This document shows, piece after piece, positions 1-5,181 of a stretch of 5,181 nt of DNA. Made by a program: the position numbers and the translations under genes. The stretch's first letter is position 1. The number at the start of each line of letters is the position of its first letter. Origin of the DNA: an uncultured Lachnospiraceae bacterium (GTDB lineage Bacteria; Bacillota; Clostridia; Lachnospirales; Anaerotignaceae); the NCBI GenBank assembly GCA_944384285.1, contig CALWSX010000129.1:1-5181 (forward strand), in the 5' to 3' direction. The notes beneath the pieces were generated by a model that worked only from the letters and a program-made list of their open reading frames with translations, was not told the origin of the DNA and did no database searches.

Positions 1-529
1 TAATAGTTTCAGAGGCTTTTACACAAACATTTGAAATACCTCCAGTATTTGCATAAGCTCCTGAAGGTATATCAACACTTATTTTATAAGCATTCGATTT
101 ATTAATTAACTTTATTGCATCTAATGGTTTCCCATAAACTTGACCTTTAAAGCCTGTACCAAATATTGCATCAACAATAATATTATAATTATCTAAATTT
201 TCTATTTCCTCGGAAATATCAACTTTTATATTTTTTAAAATGTTATAGTTTGTTAAAGCATCTCCTGAAATTTTGGAAGTATCTCCAATTATAAAAACTT
301 TTACAAAATATCCTTTATCTTTGCATAATCTTGCAATAGCAAAACCATCACCGCCATTATTTCCTGTTCCGCAAATGATAGCTATTTTTTTATCCACAAT
401 CTCAGTTTTTTCAATAGCTAAAAAAACATTTTTTGCTGCATTTTCCATTAATACAATGCCAGGTATTCCTATTTCCATAATATTTTTTTTATCAATTATA
501 TTCATTTCTTCAGCTAAAACAACTTTCAT
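1..529 (-). CDS. nnr: NAD(P)H-hydrate epimerase domain of Nnr (YjeF family), 3'-partial
   Basis: This is the N-terminal 176 residues of an Nnr/YjeF-family protein; the rest lies beyond the left edge. The family's N-terminal domain epimerises the R and S forms of hydrated NAD(P)H (NADHX/NADPHX). In most bacteria a C-terminal ADP-dependent dehydratase domain then restores NAD(P)H, but here only the epimerase part is visible, so bifunctionality is inferred. Visible motifs are LMEN at residues 27-30, the GTGNNGGDG nucleotide-binding loop at 54-62, DAIFGTG at 120-126 and DIPSG at 153-157. The ATG at 529 is well supported: GGGGAG at 541-536 lies 6 nt upstream and overlaps the end of acpS. Only 3 nt separate the acpS stop from this ATG, so the two genes are probably cotranscribed and translationally coupled. 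The acpS-nnr pairing is common in Firmicutes. Cytoplasmic; no signal peptide. Confidence 0.93.
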   Translation of the reverse strand, partial: MKVVLAEEMNIIDKKNIMEIGIPGIVLMENAAKNVFLAIEKTEIVDKKIAIICGTGNNGGDGFAIARLCKDKGYFVKVFIIGDTSKISGDALTNYNILKNIKVDISEEIENLDNYNIIVDAIFGTGFKGQVYGKPLDAIKLINKSNAYKISVDIPSGAYANTGGISNVCVKASETI

Positions 530-532
530 ATA

Positions 533-910
533 TTACTCCCCTTCCGCAACAGCAAAACAAAGAGCATACCCTCCATCGTGAGTTATGCTTATATGAACCT
601 TATCTATTTTTAAATTATTTTTTATTTCTTCTGCATTTCCAAAAAAATTAGCAAAAGGCTTTCCTTTATTATCTCTTAAAATTTCTATTTCATTTAATGA
701 AAATCCCAAAATTCCAGTTCCAAAACATTTAGATATAGCTTCTTTTGCTGCAAAATTAGCTGCAATAGTTTCAGACTTTTTATTTTTATTAAAGAGCAAA
801 AGTTCATTTTCTGTAAAATATTTTTTTAAAAACCTTTCGTTTTCTATTGATTTTTCTATTCGAGAGATTAAAACCATATCTGTGCCAATACCCTTAATTA
901 TAATAATCAT
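533..910 (-). CDS. acpS: Holo-[acyl-carrier-protein] synthase (AcpS)
   Basis: AcpS transfers 4'-phosphopantetheine from CoA to the conserved serine of apo-ACP, making ACP active for fatty acid synthesis in the cytoplasm. The 125-residue length fits the AcpS group of phosphopantetheinyl transferases. Visible motifs are GIGTD at 7-11, whose Asp11 is the expected Mg2+ ligand; ERFLKKYFTENEL at 25-37; FAAKEA at 53-58, whose Glu57 is the second expected metal ligand; the KCFGTG segment at 61-66; and HISITHDGGYA at 106-116, the C-terminal His/Ser/His signature. The first ATG (910-908) directly abuts the Shine-Dalgarno AAAAGGAG. Family members usually begin M-I-x-GIG, so the real start may be ATT or ATA three to four codons later (about 904-899). 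An in-frame TAA three codons upstream of the ATG excludes any longer version. It is the first gene of the leftward operon and is followed by nnr after 3 nt. Confidence 0.95.
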   Translation of the reverse strand: MIIIIKGIGTDMVLISRIEKSIENERFLKKYFTENELLLFNKNKKSETIAANFAAKEAISKCFGTGILGFSLNEIEILRDNKGKPFANFFGNAEEIKNNLKIDKVHISITHDGGYALCFAVAEGE

Positions 911-918
911 CTCCTTTT
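911..918 (-). promoter_or_regulatory. acpS Shine-Dalgarno, abutting the ATG
   Basis: Minus-strand AAAAGGAG ends directly against the ATG at 910, leaving no spacer. Read through, AAGGAGATGAT matches the full complement of the 16S rRNA 3' end (AAGGAGGTGAT) with one mismatch. The ATG may therefore be part of an extended Shine-Dalgarno rather than the start codon. A normal 6-9 nt spacer from GGAG would place initiation at ATT (904-902) or ATA (901-899). Confidence 0.7.
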
Positions 919-932
919 AAAGAATTTATTTA

Positions 933-961
933 TAGAAATAACTTTATAAAAATGATACAAT
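933..961 (+). promoter_or_regulatory. Candidate promoter of punA operon (extended -10)
   Basis: Plus-strand TACAAT (956-961) is preceded by TG one base away (953-954), making an extended -10. A weak -35, TAGAAA (933-938, four of six matches), lies exactly 17 nt upstream. The start would be near 968, with a leader of about 78 nt before the TTG of punA. No better plus-strand promoter was found between the divergent genes. Confidence 0.5.
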
Positions 962-972
962 ATACTTGTTAA
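943..972 (-). promoter_or_regulatory. Possible second acpS promoter
   Basis: Downstream of the main candidate, minus-strand TTAACA (972-967) and TATAAA (948-943) are 18 nt apart and match the consensus at five of six positions each. In DNA this AT-rich such matches arise by chance, so this is an alternative only. It would give a leader of about 25 nt. Confidence 0.3.
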
Positions 973-990
973 TTATAAATACATTGTACC
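954..990. repeat. Imperfect 37-bp dyad between the divergent operons
   Basis: The left arm GATACAATATAC (954-965) and the reverse complement of the right arm, GGTACAATGTAT (990-979), agree at 9 of 12 positions around a 13-bp centre that is itself partly symmetric. Each arm contains a TACAAT that serves as the -10 of one of the two opposing candidate promoters. It could be an operator or simply two similar promoters placed symmetrically; it does not match any operator I recognise. Confidence 0.45.
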
Positions 991-1011
991 TTTTATAAAC
1001 TTTTATGTAAA
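983..1011 (-). promoter_or_regulatory. Sigma-A-type promoter of acpS-nnr
   Basis: On the minus strand, TTTACA (1011-1006) and TACAAT (988-983) each match the -35 and -10 consensus at five of six positions, with the ideal 17-nt spacer. Transcription would start near 976, giving a leader of about 66 nt before the acpS ATG. This is the best promoter match in the intergenic region. Confidence 0.75.
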
Positions 1012-1030
1012 CCTATATTTATGTTATAAA

Positions 1031-1038
1031 AAGGAGGG
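1031..1038 (+). promoter_or_regulatory. punA ribosome binding site supporting a TTG start
   Basis: AAGGAGGG lies 7 nt upstream of the TTG at 1046-1048. It is a strong Shine-Dalgarno at normal spacing, and no ATG or GTG in frame lies nearby, so it fixes the start at TTG. Confidence 0.85.
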
Positions 1039-1045
1039 TTTTATT

Positions 1046-1861
1046 TTGATTGAAAAAATAAAAGAAACAGTTGAGTTTATAAAACAAAAAACTAACTACT
1101 CACCTAAAATTGGTATAATTCTTGGTTCAGGATTAGGTTCATTTGCAGATACATTAAAGGATTCAGTTATTTTAGATTATAAAGATATTGTTAATTTTCC
1201 AAAATCATCTGTTGTAGGACATAAAGGAAGATTACTCATAAATAAGGATATTTTATGTATGGATGGACGTTTTCATTATTATGAAGGGTTTACTATGCAG
1301 GAACTTTCTTTTCCTATCAGAGTGATGAAAATGCTTGGTATAAAATATTTAATAATTACTAATGCAGCCGGAGGTGTAAATGAAGATTATTTACCGGGAG
1401 AGACTGTTCTTATAAAAGACCATATAAATTTTATGGGAACAAACCCTCTTATCGGAAAAAATATTGATGAGATTGGGGAAAGATTCCCGGATCTTTCTGA
1501 TGTTTATTCAAAAGATGTTAGAGAAAAGATAAAAATAAATGTCAAAGAAGGTGGTATAAACCTTAAAGAAGGTGTTTATATGGCTTTTTCAGGGCCTTCT
1601 TACGAAACACCTGCAGAAATAAAAATGGCAAAAATTTTAGGAGCCGATCTTGTTGGAATGTCAAGTGTACCTGAGGCAATATTTGCGGCACATGCCGGTA
1701 TCAAGGTTATTGGATTTTCACTTGTAACAAATATGGCGGCAGGTATATCAAAAAATAAGTTAAGCCATACAGAAGTTATTGAAACTGCGGCAAAAGGCAA
1801 AGAAAATATTATATATATACTTGAAAAAACTATAGATATTGTTTTAAACTTGGAGGAATAA
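1046..1861 (+). CDS. punA: Purine nucleoside phosphorylase, trimeric type (inosine/guanosine)
   Basis: The enzyme splits purine (deoxy)nucleosides with phosphate into the free base and (deoxy)ribose 1-phosphate in cytoplasmic purine salvage. At 271 residues it fits the low-molecular-mass, trimeric, human-like class, which generally prefers inosine and guanosine, and not the hexameric DeoD class. Visible motifs are GSGLG at 27-31 (phosphate-binding Ser28), GHKGRL at 58-63 (His59), GRFHYYEG at 74-81 (Arg75, His77, Glu80), TNAAGG at 105-110 (Asn106), the GPSYETPAE base-binding loop at 183-191 (Tyr186, Glu187), GMSSVPE at 204-210, TNMAAGI at 228-234 (Asn229) and SHTEV at 240-244 (His241). All residues expected for catalysis are present. 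Translation starts at TTG, fixed by the strong upstream ribosome binding site. It is the first gene of a rightward two-gene operon. The exact substrate range cannot be read from sequence. Confidence 0.95.
   Translation: MIEKIKETVEFIKQKTNYSPKIGIILGSGLGSFADTLKDSVILDYKDIVNFPKSSVVGHKGRLLINKDILCMDGRFHYYEGFTMQELSFPIRVMKMLGIKYLIITNAAGGVNEDYLPGETVLIKDHINFMGTNPLIGKNIDEIGERFPDLSDVYSKDVREKIKINVKEGGINLKEGVYMAFSGPSYETPAEIKMAKILGADLVGMSSVPEAIFAAHAGIKVIGFSLVTNMAAGISKNKLSHTEVIETAAKGKENIIYILEKTIDIVLNLEE
1852..1856 (+). promoter_or_regulatory. Ribosome binding site of the flavoprotein gene, inside punA
   Basis: GGAGG sits in the last codons of punA, 9 nt before the TTG at 1866-1868. It supports that TTG start and suggests that translation of the second gene is coupled to termination of the first. 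Confidence 0.8.
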
Positions 1862-1865
1862 AATT

Positions 1866-2996
1866 TTGATTAATATAGCTGTTGTTGGAGGAGGAGCTTC
1901 AGGGCTTTTTGCAGCTTTATATGCTGCTAAGTTTGGAGCTAATGTTACTGTTTTTGAAAAGAATGATAGAGTTGGCAAAAAAATACTTGCAACAGGAAAT
2001 GGAAGATGTAATCTTTCAAATACTGATATTTTGCCAAATATATACAGCAATTCTCAATTTGCAGAAAAACTACTTTCAAAAATGGATTCAAAAAAACTTA
2101 TAAATATTTTTGAACAAATAGGACTTTTAACTTATTCTGATAGTGAAGGACGTATCTACCCTCTTTCAAATGCAGCCTCATCTGTTCTTGATGTTTTGCG
2201 ACTTGAATGTAAAAAATATAAAGTAATAGAAAAAACATCTTCAGAAGTTGTTGGAATTAAAAAAAGGAATAATAAATTTATACTTAAAACTTTAGATAAT
2301 TCTAATTATGAATTTGATAAAGTAATTTTTTCAGTTGGTGGTAACGTAGAGCTTTCAAAAAAACTTTCTCTAAGTACAAGCGAGTTTAGTAAAATTTTAT
2401 GTCCAATAAAAACAGATACATCAAAAATAAAAGGATTGTCGGGCTTAAGAGTTAAATGTAATGTTTCATTATACAAGAATAAAACACTCATTTATAAAGA
2501 ACCTGGAGAAGTTTTATTTAGAGATTATGGCTTGAGTGGGATAGTTATATTTAATATTTCAAGATTTTTAAAAGAAGGAAATATTATTTCTCTTGATTTT
2601 TTACCACAGTTTTCAAAAGATGAACTTGTAAATTTATTAAATAAGAGGAAAAAAGATTTTAAAGATAGATTTCCAAATGAATTTTTTACAGGTATTTTTC
2701 ATAAAAAGCTTTCGGAAGCAATTTTAAAATGCTCTAATAATGAAATTAATGATATGGTAGAAAATATTAAAAACTTTTCTTTACAAATTAAAGGAATTGG
2801 TGATGAAAACCAAGCTCAGGTAACAAGAGGTGGTATATTCTTAGATGAGATTAATTCGGATACATTTGAATCTAAAAAAATAAAGGGTTTATATATAACA
2901 GGTGAAGCACTTGATATAGATGCTCCTTGTGGTGGATATAATCTTCATTTTGCATTTTCTTCCGGAATAATTGCAGGTATACATGCTGCAAAATAA
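1866..2996 (+). CDS. HI0933/BaiN-family FAD-dependent oxidoreductase
   Basis: This is a 376-residue flavoprotein of the HI0933/YhiN/BaiN family, often labelled aminoacetone oxidase family FAD-binding enzyme. The cellular substrate of most members is unknown; BaiN itself was assigned to bile-acid dehydroxylation, and nothing here supports that role. Visible parts are the N-terminal Rossmann GGGASG at 8-13 with the acidic end Glu31, the family signature GKKILATGNGRCNLSN at 37-52, GRIYPLSNAASSVLD at 95-109, GLSGLRV at 190-196, GEVLFRDYGLSG at 214-225, VTRGGI at 319-324, and the C-terminal FAD-binding block TGEALDIDAPCGGYN at 345-359. It is shorter than the usual 400-420 residues. The normally glycine-rich TGSTGDGY-like stretch after the VGG at 157-159 is absent, and this segment is about 11 residues short. 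The frame is unbroken. It starts with TTG 4 nt after punA, and a terminator follows the stop. Cytoplasmic; no membrane segment. Confidence 0.88.
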   Translation: MINIAVVGGGASGLFAALYAAKFGANVTVFEKNDRVGKKILATGNGRCNLSNTDILPNIYSNSQFAEKLLSKMDSKKLINIFEQIGLLTYSDSEGRIYPLSNAASSVLDVLRLECKKYKVIEKTSSEVVGIKKRNNKFILKTLDNSNYEFDKVIFSVGGNVELSKKLSLSTSEFSKILCPIKTDTSKIKGLSGLRVKCNVSLYKNKTLIYKEPGEVLFRDYGLSGIVIFNISRFLKEGNIISLDFLPQFSKDELVNLLNKRKKDFKDRFPNEFFTGIFHKKLSEAILKCSNNEINDMVENIKNFSLQIKGIGDENQAQVTRGGIFLDEINSDTFESKKIKGLYITGEALDIDAPCGGYNLHFAFSSGIIAGIHAAK

Positions 2997-3019
2997 GTTT
3001 TTATTAAAAATATTTTGTT

Positions 3020-3050
3020 AGAGGTCAGATATTATTTTGGCCTCTTTTTT
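3020..3050 (+). terminator. Rho-independent terminator of punA-flavoprotein operon
   Basis: AGAGGTC (3020-3026) pairs with GGCCTCT (3039-3045), 7 bp with one G-U, around a 12-nt loop, followed by a run of T to 3050. It begins 24 nt after the flavoprotein stop codon. Confidence 0.85.
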
Positions 3051-3067
3051 ATTTACTATTTTGTAAT

Positions 3068-3106
3068 TAAAAATGCTGCCAAATACTTTAAAAGTATGGC
3101 AGCATT
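3068..3106 (-). terminator. Rho-independent terminator of the large minus-strand gene
   Basis: ATGCTGCC (3073-3080) pairs perfectly with GGCAGCAT (3098-3105). An A-T pair (3072/3106) extends it, and an inner ATACTT/AAGTAT stem sits beyond a 2-nt bulge. On the minus strand the hairpin is followed by a T-rich tract (TTTTTAATT), about 10 nt after the stop at 3116. On the plus strand no T-run follows, so its main role is for the leftward gene. Confidence 0.85.
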
Positions 3107-3115
3107 AATTAAAAA

Positions 3116-5181
3116 TTATTGATTTAATGAGATATTTGAAGATTTAGTGTTTTCATAATGTGCTTTATGATTAACATCTTCTATTTTTTCTAAATTCATT
3201 CTTGCACTTGCAAGCATAAGTTTTATTCTGTTAAGCTGATTTACTTCACTTGCACCAGGGTCATAGTCAATAGCAACTATATTTGAAAGAGGATAATGTC
3301 TCTTAAGTTCTTTTATAACACCTTTACCAACAACATGGTTAGGAAGACAACCGAAAGGCTGAACACAAACAATGTTGTTAACACCTGAGTTAATAAGCTC
3401 AACCATTTCTCCTGTAAGAAGCCAGCCTTCACCTGTTTGGTTACAAAGTGAAACTATATCTTCTGCATTTTTTGAAAGTGTATAAATATCTTCAGGAGGA
3501 ACAAACATTTTGCTTTCCGCAAGAGCTTTCATCATAACTTTTTGATATCTTTCAACTATACGAATGACTATTTTTGCAAGGAAAGCACCTGTATATGGTT
3601 TGGAAAGATATTTGTATTTTTCTACGGCATCTAATGCACAATAGAGGAAAAATCCCATCATATCAGGTACAACTGCTTCAGCACCCTCTTTTTCTAAAAG
3701 AGTAACTATATCGTTATTTGCTGTAGGGTGATATTTAACAAGAATTTCTCCAACTATACCAACTCTTGGTTTTAATACATTATTAACTTCAACATTATCA
3801 AAGTCATTAATTATATCAACAATATTCTTGTTAAATTTAGAAAATTTACCTTTAAGAAGGTCTTTCTTTAAGATTTCTCTCCATTTATCATAAAGAGCGT
3901 TTGCTGAGCCCTCTACAACTTCATAAGGTCTTATCCTATAAAGTACACGCATGAAGAGGTCACCATAAACAAGAGCTTGAAGAGCTTTATTTATAAGTGA
4001 GAGGTTAAATATTTTAAAGCCTGGGTTTTTCTCCATTCCTGATGCACTTATAGAGATAACAGGAATATCTTTAAAACCGGCATTTTTTAATGCTTTTCTT
4101 ATAAAGCCCATATAGTTTGTTGCACGACAGCCCCCGCCTGTTTGAGACATAACAACTGCAACTTTGTCTAAATCATAGTCTCCAGACATTAAAGCTTTTA
4201 AAATCTGTCCTACTACAATAAGAGCAGGATAACATGCATCATTATTTACATATTTAAGACCATATTCAATAGCATCAGGGTCTATTTCAGGAAGCATAAC
4301 AACATTGTATCCATATTGTTTGAAAACACCTTCAATAAGGTCAAAATGGATAGGAGACATTTGCGGACAGATAATTGTATAATCTTTTCTCATTTCTTTT
4401 GTGAAAAGAACTCTGTCAAATGTAAGTTTTTCTCTTGTAGAAATGATATTCTTTTCTTTTCGTTCTTCTATAGCAGCTATAAGAGAACGAATACGTATTC
4501 TTGCAGCACCAAGACTGCTTACTTCATCAATTTTTAATGTTGTATATATTTTTCCTGCCGCTTCAAGTATATCTTTAACCTGTTCAGTTGTAATAGCATC
4601 AAGACCACATCCAAAGCTGTTTAACTGAACAATTTCAAGGTCATCTCTTGTAGTAACAAAATCAGCAGCTTCATAAAGTCTTGAATGATATGCCCACTGG
4701 TCTCTTACTAAAAGAGGTCTTTTTACGTTTCCTAAATGGCTTATAGATTCTTCAAGGAAAACCGCAATGTTATAACCTGTGATTAAAGATGCGATACCAT
4801 GATTTATTTCCGGGTCAATATGATAAGGTCTTCCTGCAAGAACAATACCCTGCATATTATGTTGTTCTATGTATTTAAGAGTTTCTTCCCCTTTTTTCTT
4901 TATATCTTCTCTGAAAGAACCCCATTCTTCCCAACCGGCATCTACTGCATTTTTAATTTCTGATTTAGAAATGTTATATCCTTCAAAAACTTGATAAAGT
5001 CTTTTTACAAGTTTTTTCTTATCATCAAGATTTAAAAATGGATTTAAGAAAGTAATATTTTTTTCTTTTAAAGTTTCAACATTGTTTTTAATGTTTTCTG
5101 AATAAGATGCAACAATAGGACAGTTATAATGGTTATCTGAATTAGGTACATCTTTTCTTTCAAATGGAACAGAAGGATAGA
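3116..5181 (-). CDS. Large 2-hydroxyacyl-CoA dehydratase activase-related protein (COG3580/COG3581, DUF2229 type), C-terminal part
   Basis: The frame stays open to the right edge, giving 687 whole codons plus 2 bases. The ATG at 4855 is internal: 108 good codons precede it and it has no Shine-Dalgarno at normal spacing. Family relatives in Clostridia are about 1,400 residues, with BadF/BcrA-type ATPase domains at the N-terminus, here outside the window. Counting from the edge, visible landmarks are NCPIVASYSE at 19-28, GIVLAGRPYHIDPEINHGI at 111-129, SFGCGLDAI at 188-196, a second module starting at DYTIICPQMSP (266-276), NDACYPALIVVGQ at 313-325, QTGGGCRATNY at 346-356, VGIVGEI at 473-479 and CVQPFGCLPNHV at 605-616. 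Cysteines at 20, 191, 271, 316, 351, 605 and 611 sit in motif-like contexts and may bind an Fe-S cluster; this is inferred from related ATP-driven electron activators. The exact reaction is unknown. It is transcribed convergently with the flavoprotein and ends at a strong terminator. Confidence 0.85.
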   Translation of the reverse strand, partial: YPSVPFERKDVPNSDNHYNCPIVASYSENIKNNVETLKEKNITFLNPFLNLDDKKKLVKRLYQVFEGYNISKSEIKNAVDAGWEEWGSFREDIKKKGEETLKYIEQHNMQGIVLAGRPYHIDPEINHGIASLITGYNIAVFLEESISHLGNVKRPLLVRDQWAYHSRLYEAADFVTTRDDLEIVQLNSFGCGLDAITTEQVKDILEAAGKIYTTLKIDEVSSLGAARIRIRSLIAAIEERKEKNIISTREKLTFDRVLFTKEMRKDYTIICPQMSPIHFDLIEGVFKQYGYNVVMLPEIDPDAIEYGLKYVNNDACYPALIVVGQILKALMSGDYDLDKVAVVMSQTGGGCRATNYMGFIRKALKNAGFKDIPVISISASGMEKNPGFKIFNLSLINKALQALVYGDLFMRVLYRIRPYEVVEGSANALYDKWREILKKDLLKGKFSKFNKNIVDIINDFDNVEVNNVLKPRVGIVGEILVKYHPTANNDIVTLLEKEGAEAVVPDMMGFFLYCALDAVEKYKYLSKPYTGAFLAKIVIRIVERYQKVMMKALAESKMFVPPEDIYTLSKNAEDIVSLCNQTGEGWLLTGEMVELINSGVNNIVCVQPFGCLPNHVVGKGVIKELKRHYPLSNIVAIDYDPGASEVNQLNRIKLMLASARMNLEKIEDVNHKAHYENTKSSNISLNQ

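Noticed and set aside
273..581. Plus-strand open frame of 102 codons
   Set aside because: It lies antisense to nnr and the end of acpS, both of which have clear family motifs; it has no ribosome binding site and its composition looks like a complement of coding sequence.
925..948. Weak TTTATA/TATAAA inverted repeat in the acpS leader
   Set aside because: It contains only A-T pairs and is expected by chance in DNA of this composition.
968..1030. Possible purine riboswitch in the punA leader
   Set aside because: The leader is short, very AT-rich and shows neither the three-way junction nor the conserved loop sequences of purine aptamers.
1600..2050. Minus-strand open frames opposite punA and the flavoprotein
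   Set aside because: They are antisense shadows of two well-recognised genes and lack ribosome binding sites and recognisable motifs.
1882..2103. Plus-strand frame of 73 codons in another phase inside the flavoprotein gene
   Set aside because: The overlapping frame carries the Rossmann and family signature motifs; this one shows no protein-like features.
4316..4628. Two plus-strand open frames opposite the large protein
   Set aside because: They are antisense to conserved coding sequence, with no plausible start signals.
3116..4855. ATG at 4855 as the real start of the large minus-strand gene
   Set aside because: The same frame continues without a stop for 108 more codons to the window edge, with protein-like sequence including an NCP motif, and no properly spaced ribosome binding site precedes the ATG.

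Overview
The window reads as ordinary chromosomal DNA from an AT-rich, low-GC Gram-positive bacterium, most likely a member of the Clostridia. The grounds are the strong A/T bias at third codon positions, purine-rich ribosome binding sites of the GGAGG type, frequent TTG starts, and the genes present: acpS next to nnr, a trimeric-type purine nucleoside phosphorylase, an HI0933/BaiN-type flavoprotein, and a very large CoA-dehydratase-activase-type protein. No mobile element, CRISPR array, tRNA or rRNA is visible.

Layout. On the minus strand, reading leftward from about 1011, there is a good sigma-A-type promoter, then acpS (holo-ACP synthase), then nnr (NAD(P)HX repair enzyme), which runs off the left edge. 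On the plus strand, reading rightward from the same 135-bp intergenic region, come punA (purine nucleoside phosphorylase) and, 4 bp later, an HI0933/BaiN-family FAD oxidoreductase. Both plus-strand genes start with TTG. That operon ends in a rho-independent terminator at 3020-3050. A second hairpin at about 3068-3106 terminates the converging minus-strand gene. That gene fills the rest of the window (3116 to the right edge) and is the C-terminal part, about 687 codons, of a large protein related to 2-hydroxyacyl-CoA dehydratase activases (COG3580/COG3581, DUF2229 type). It is open at the right edge, so its N-terminus lies outside the window.

How the genes relate. acpS and nnr form a coupled housekeeping pair: carrier-protein activation for lipid synthesis, and repair of damaged NAD(P)H. 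punA and the flavoprotein are translationally coupled, but no shared pathway is established. The large minus-strand protein is a separate unit of unknown exact reaction.

Points for a second look: two candidate divergent promoters face each other, with their -10 elements inside an imperfect 37-bp dyad; acpS has a Shine-Dalgarno sequence directly abutting its only ATG, which suggests a rare ATT/ATA start; the flavoprotein lacks a normally conserved central glycine-rich motif; and the large protein carries several cysteines that could bind a metal cluster. I found no clear evidence of a wholly new system here.
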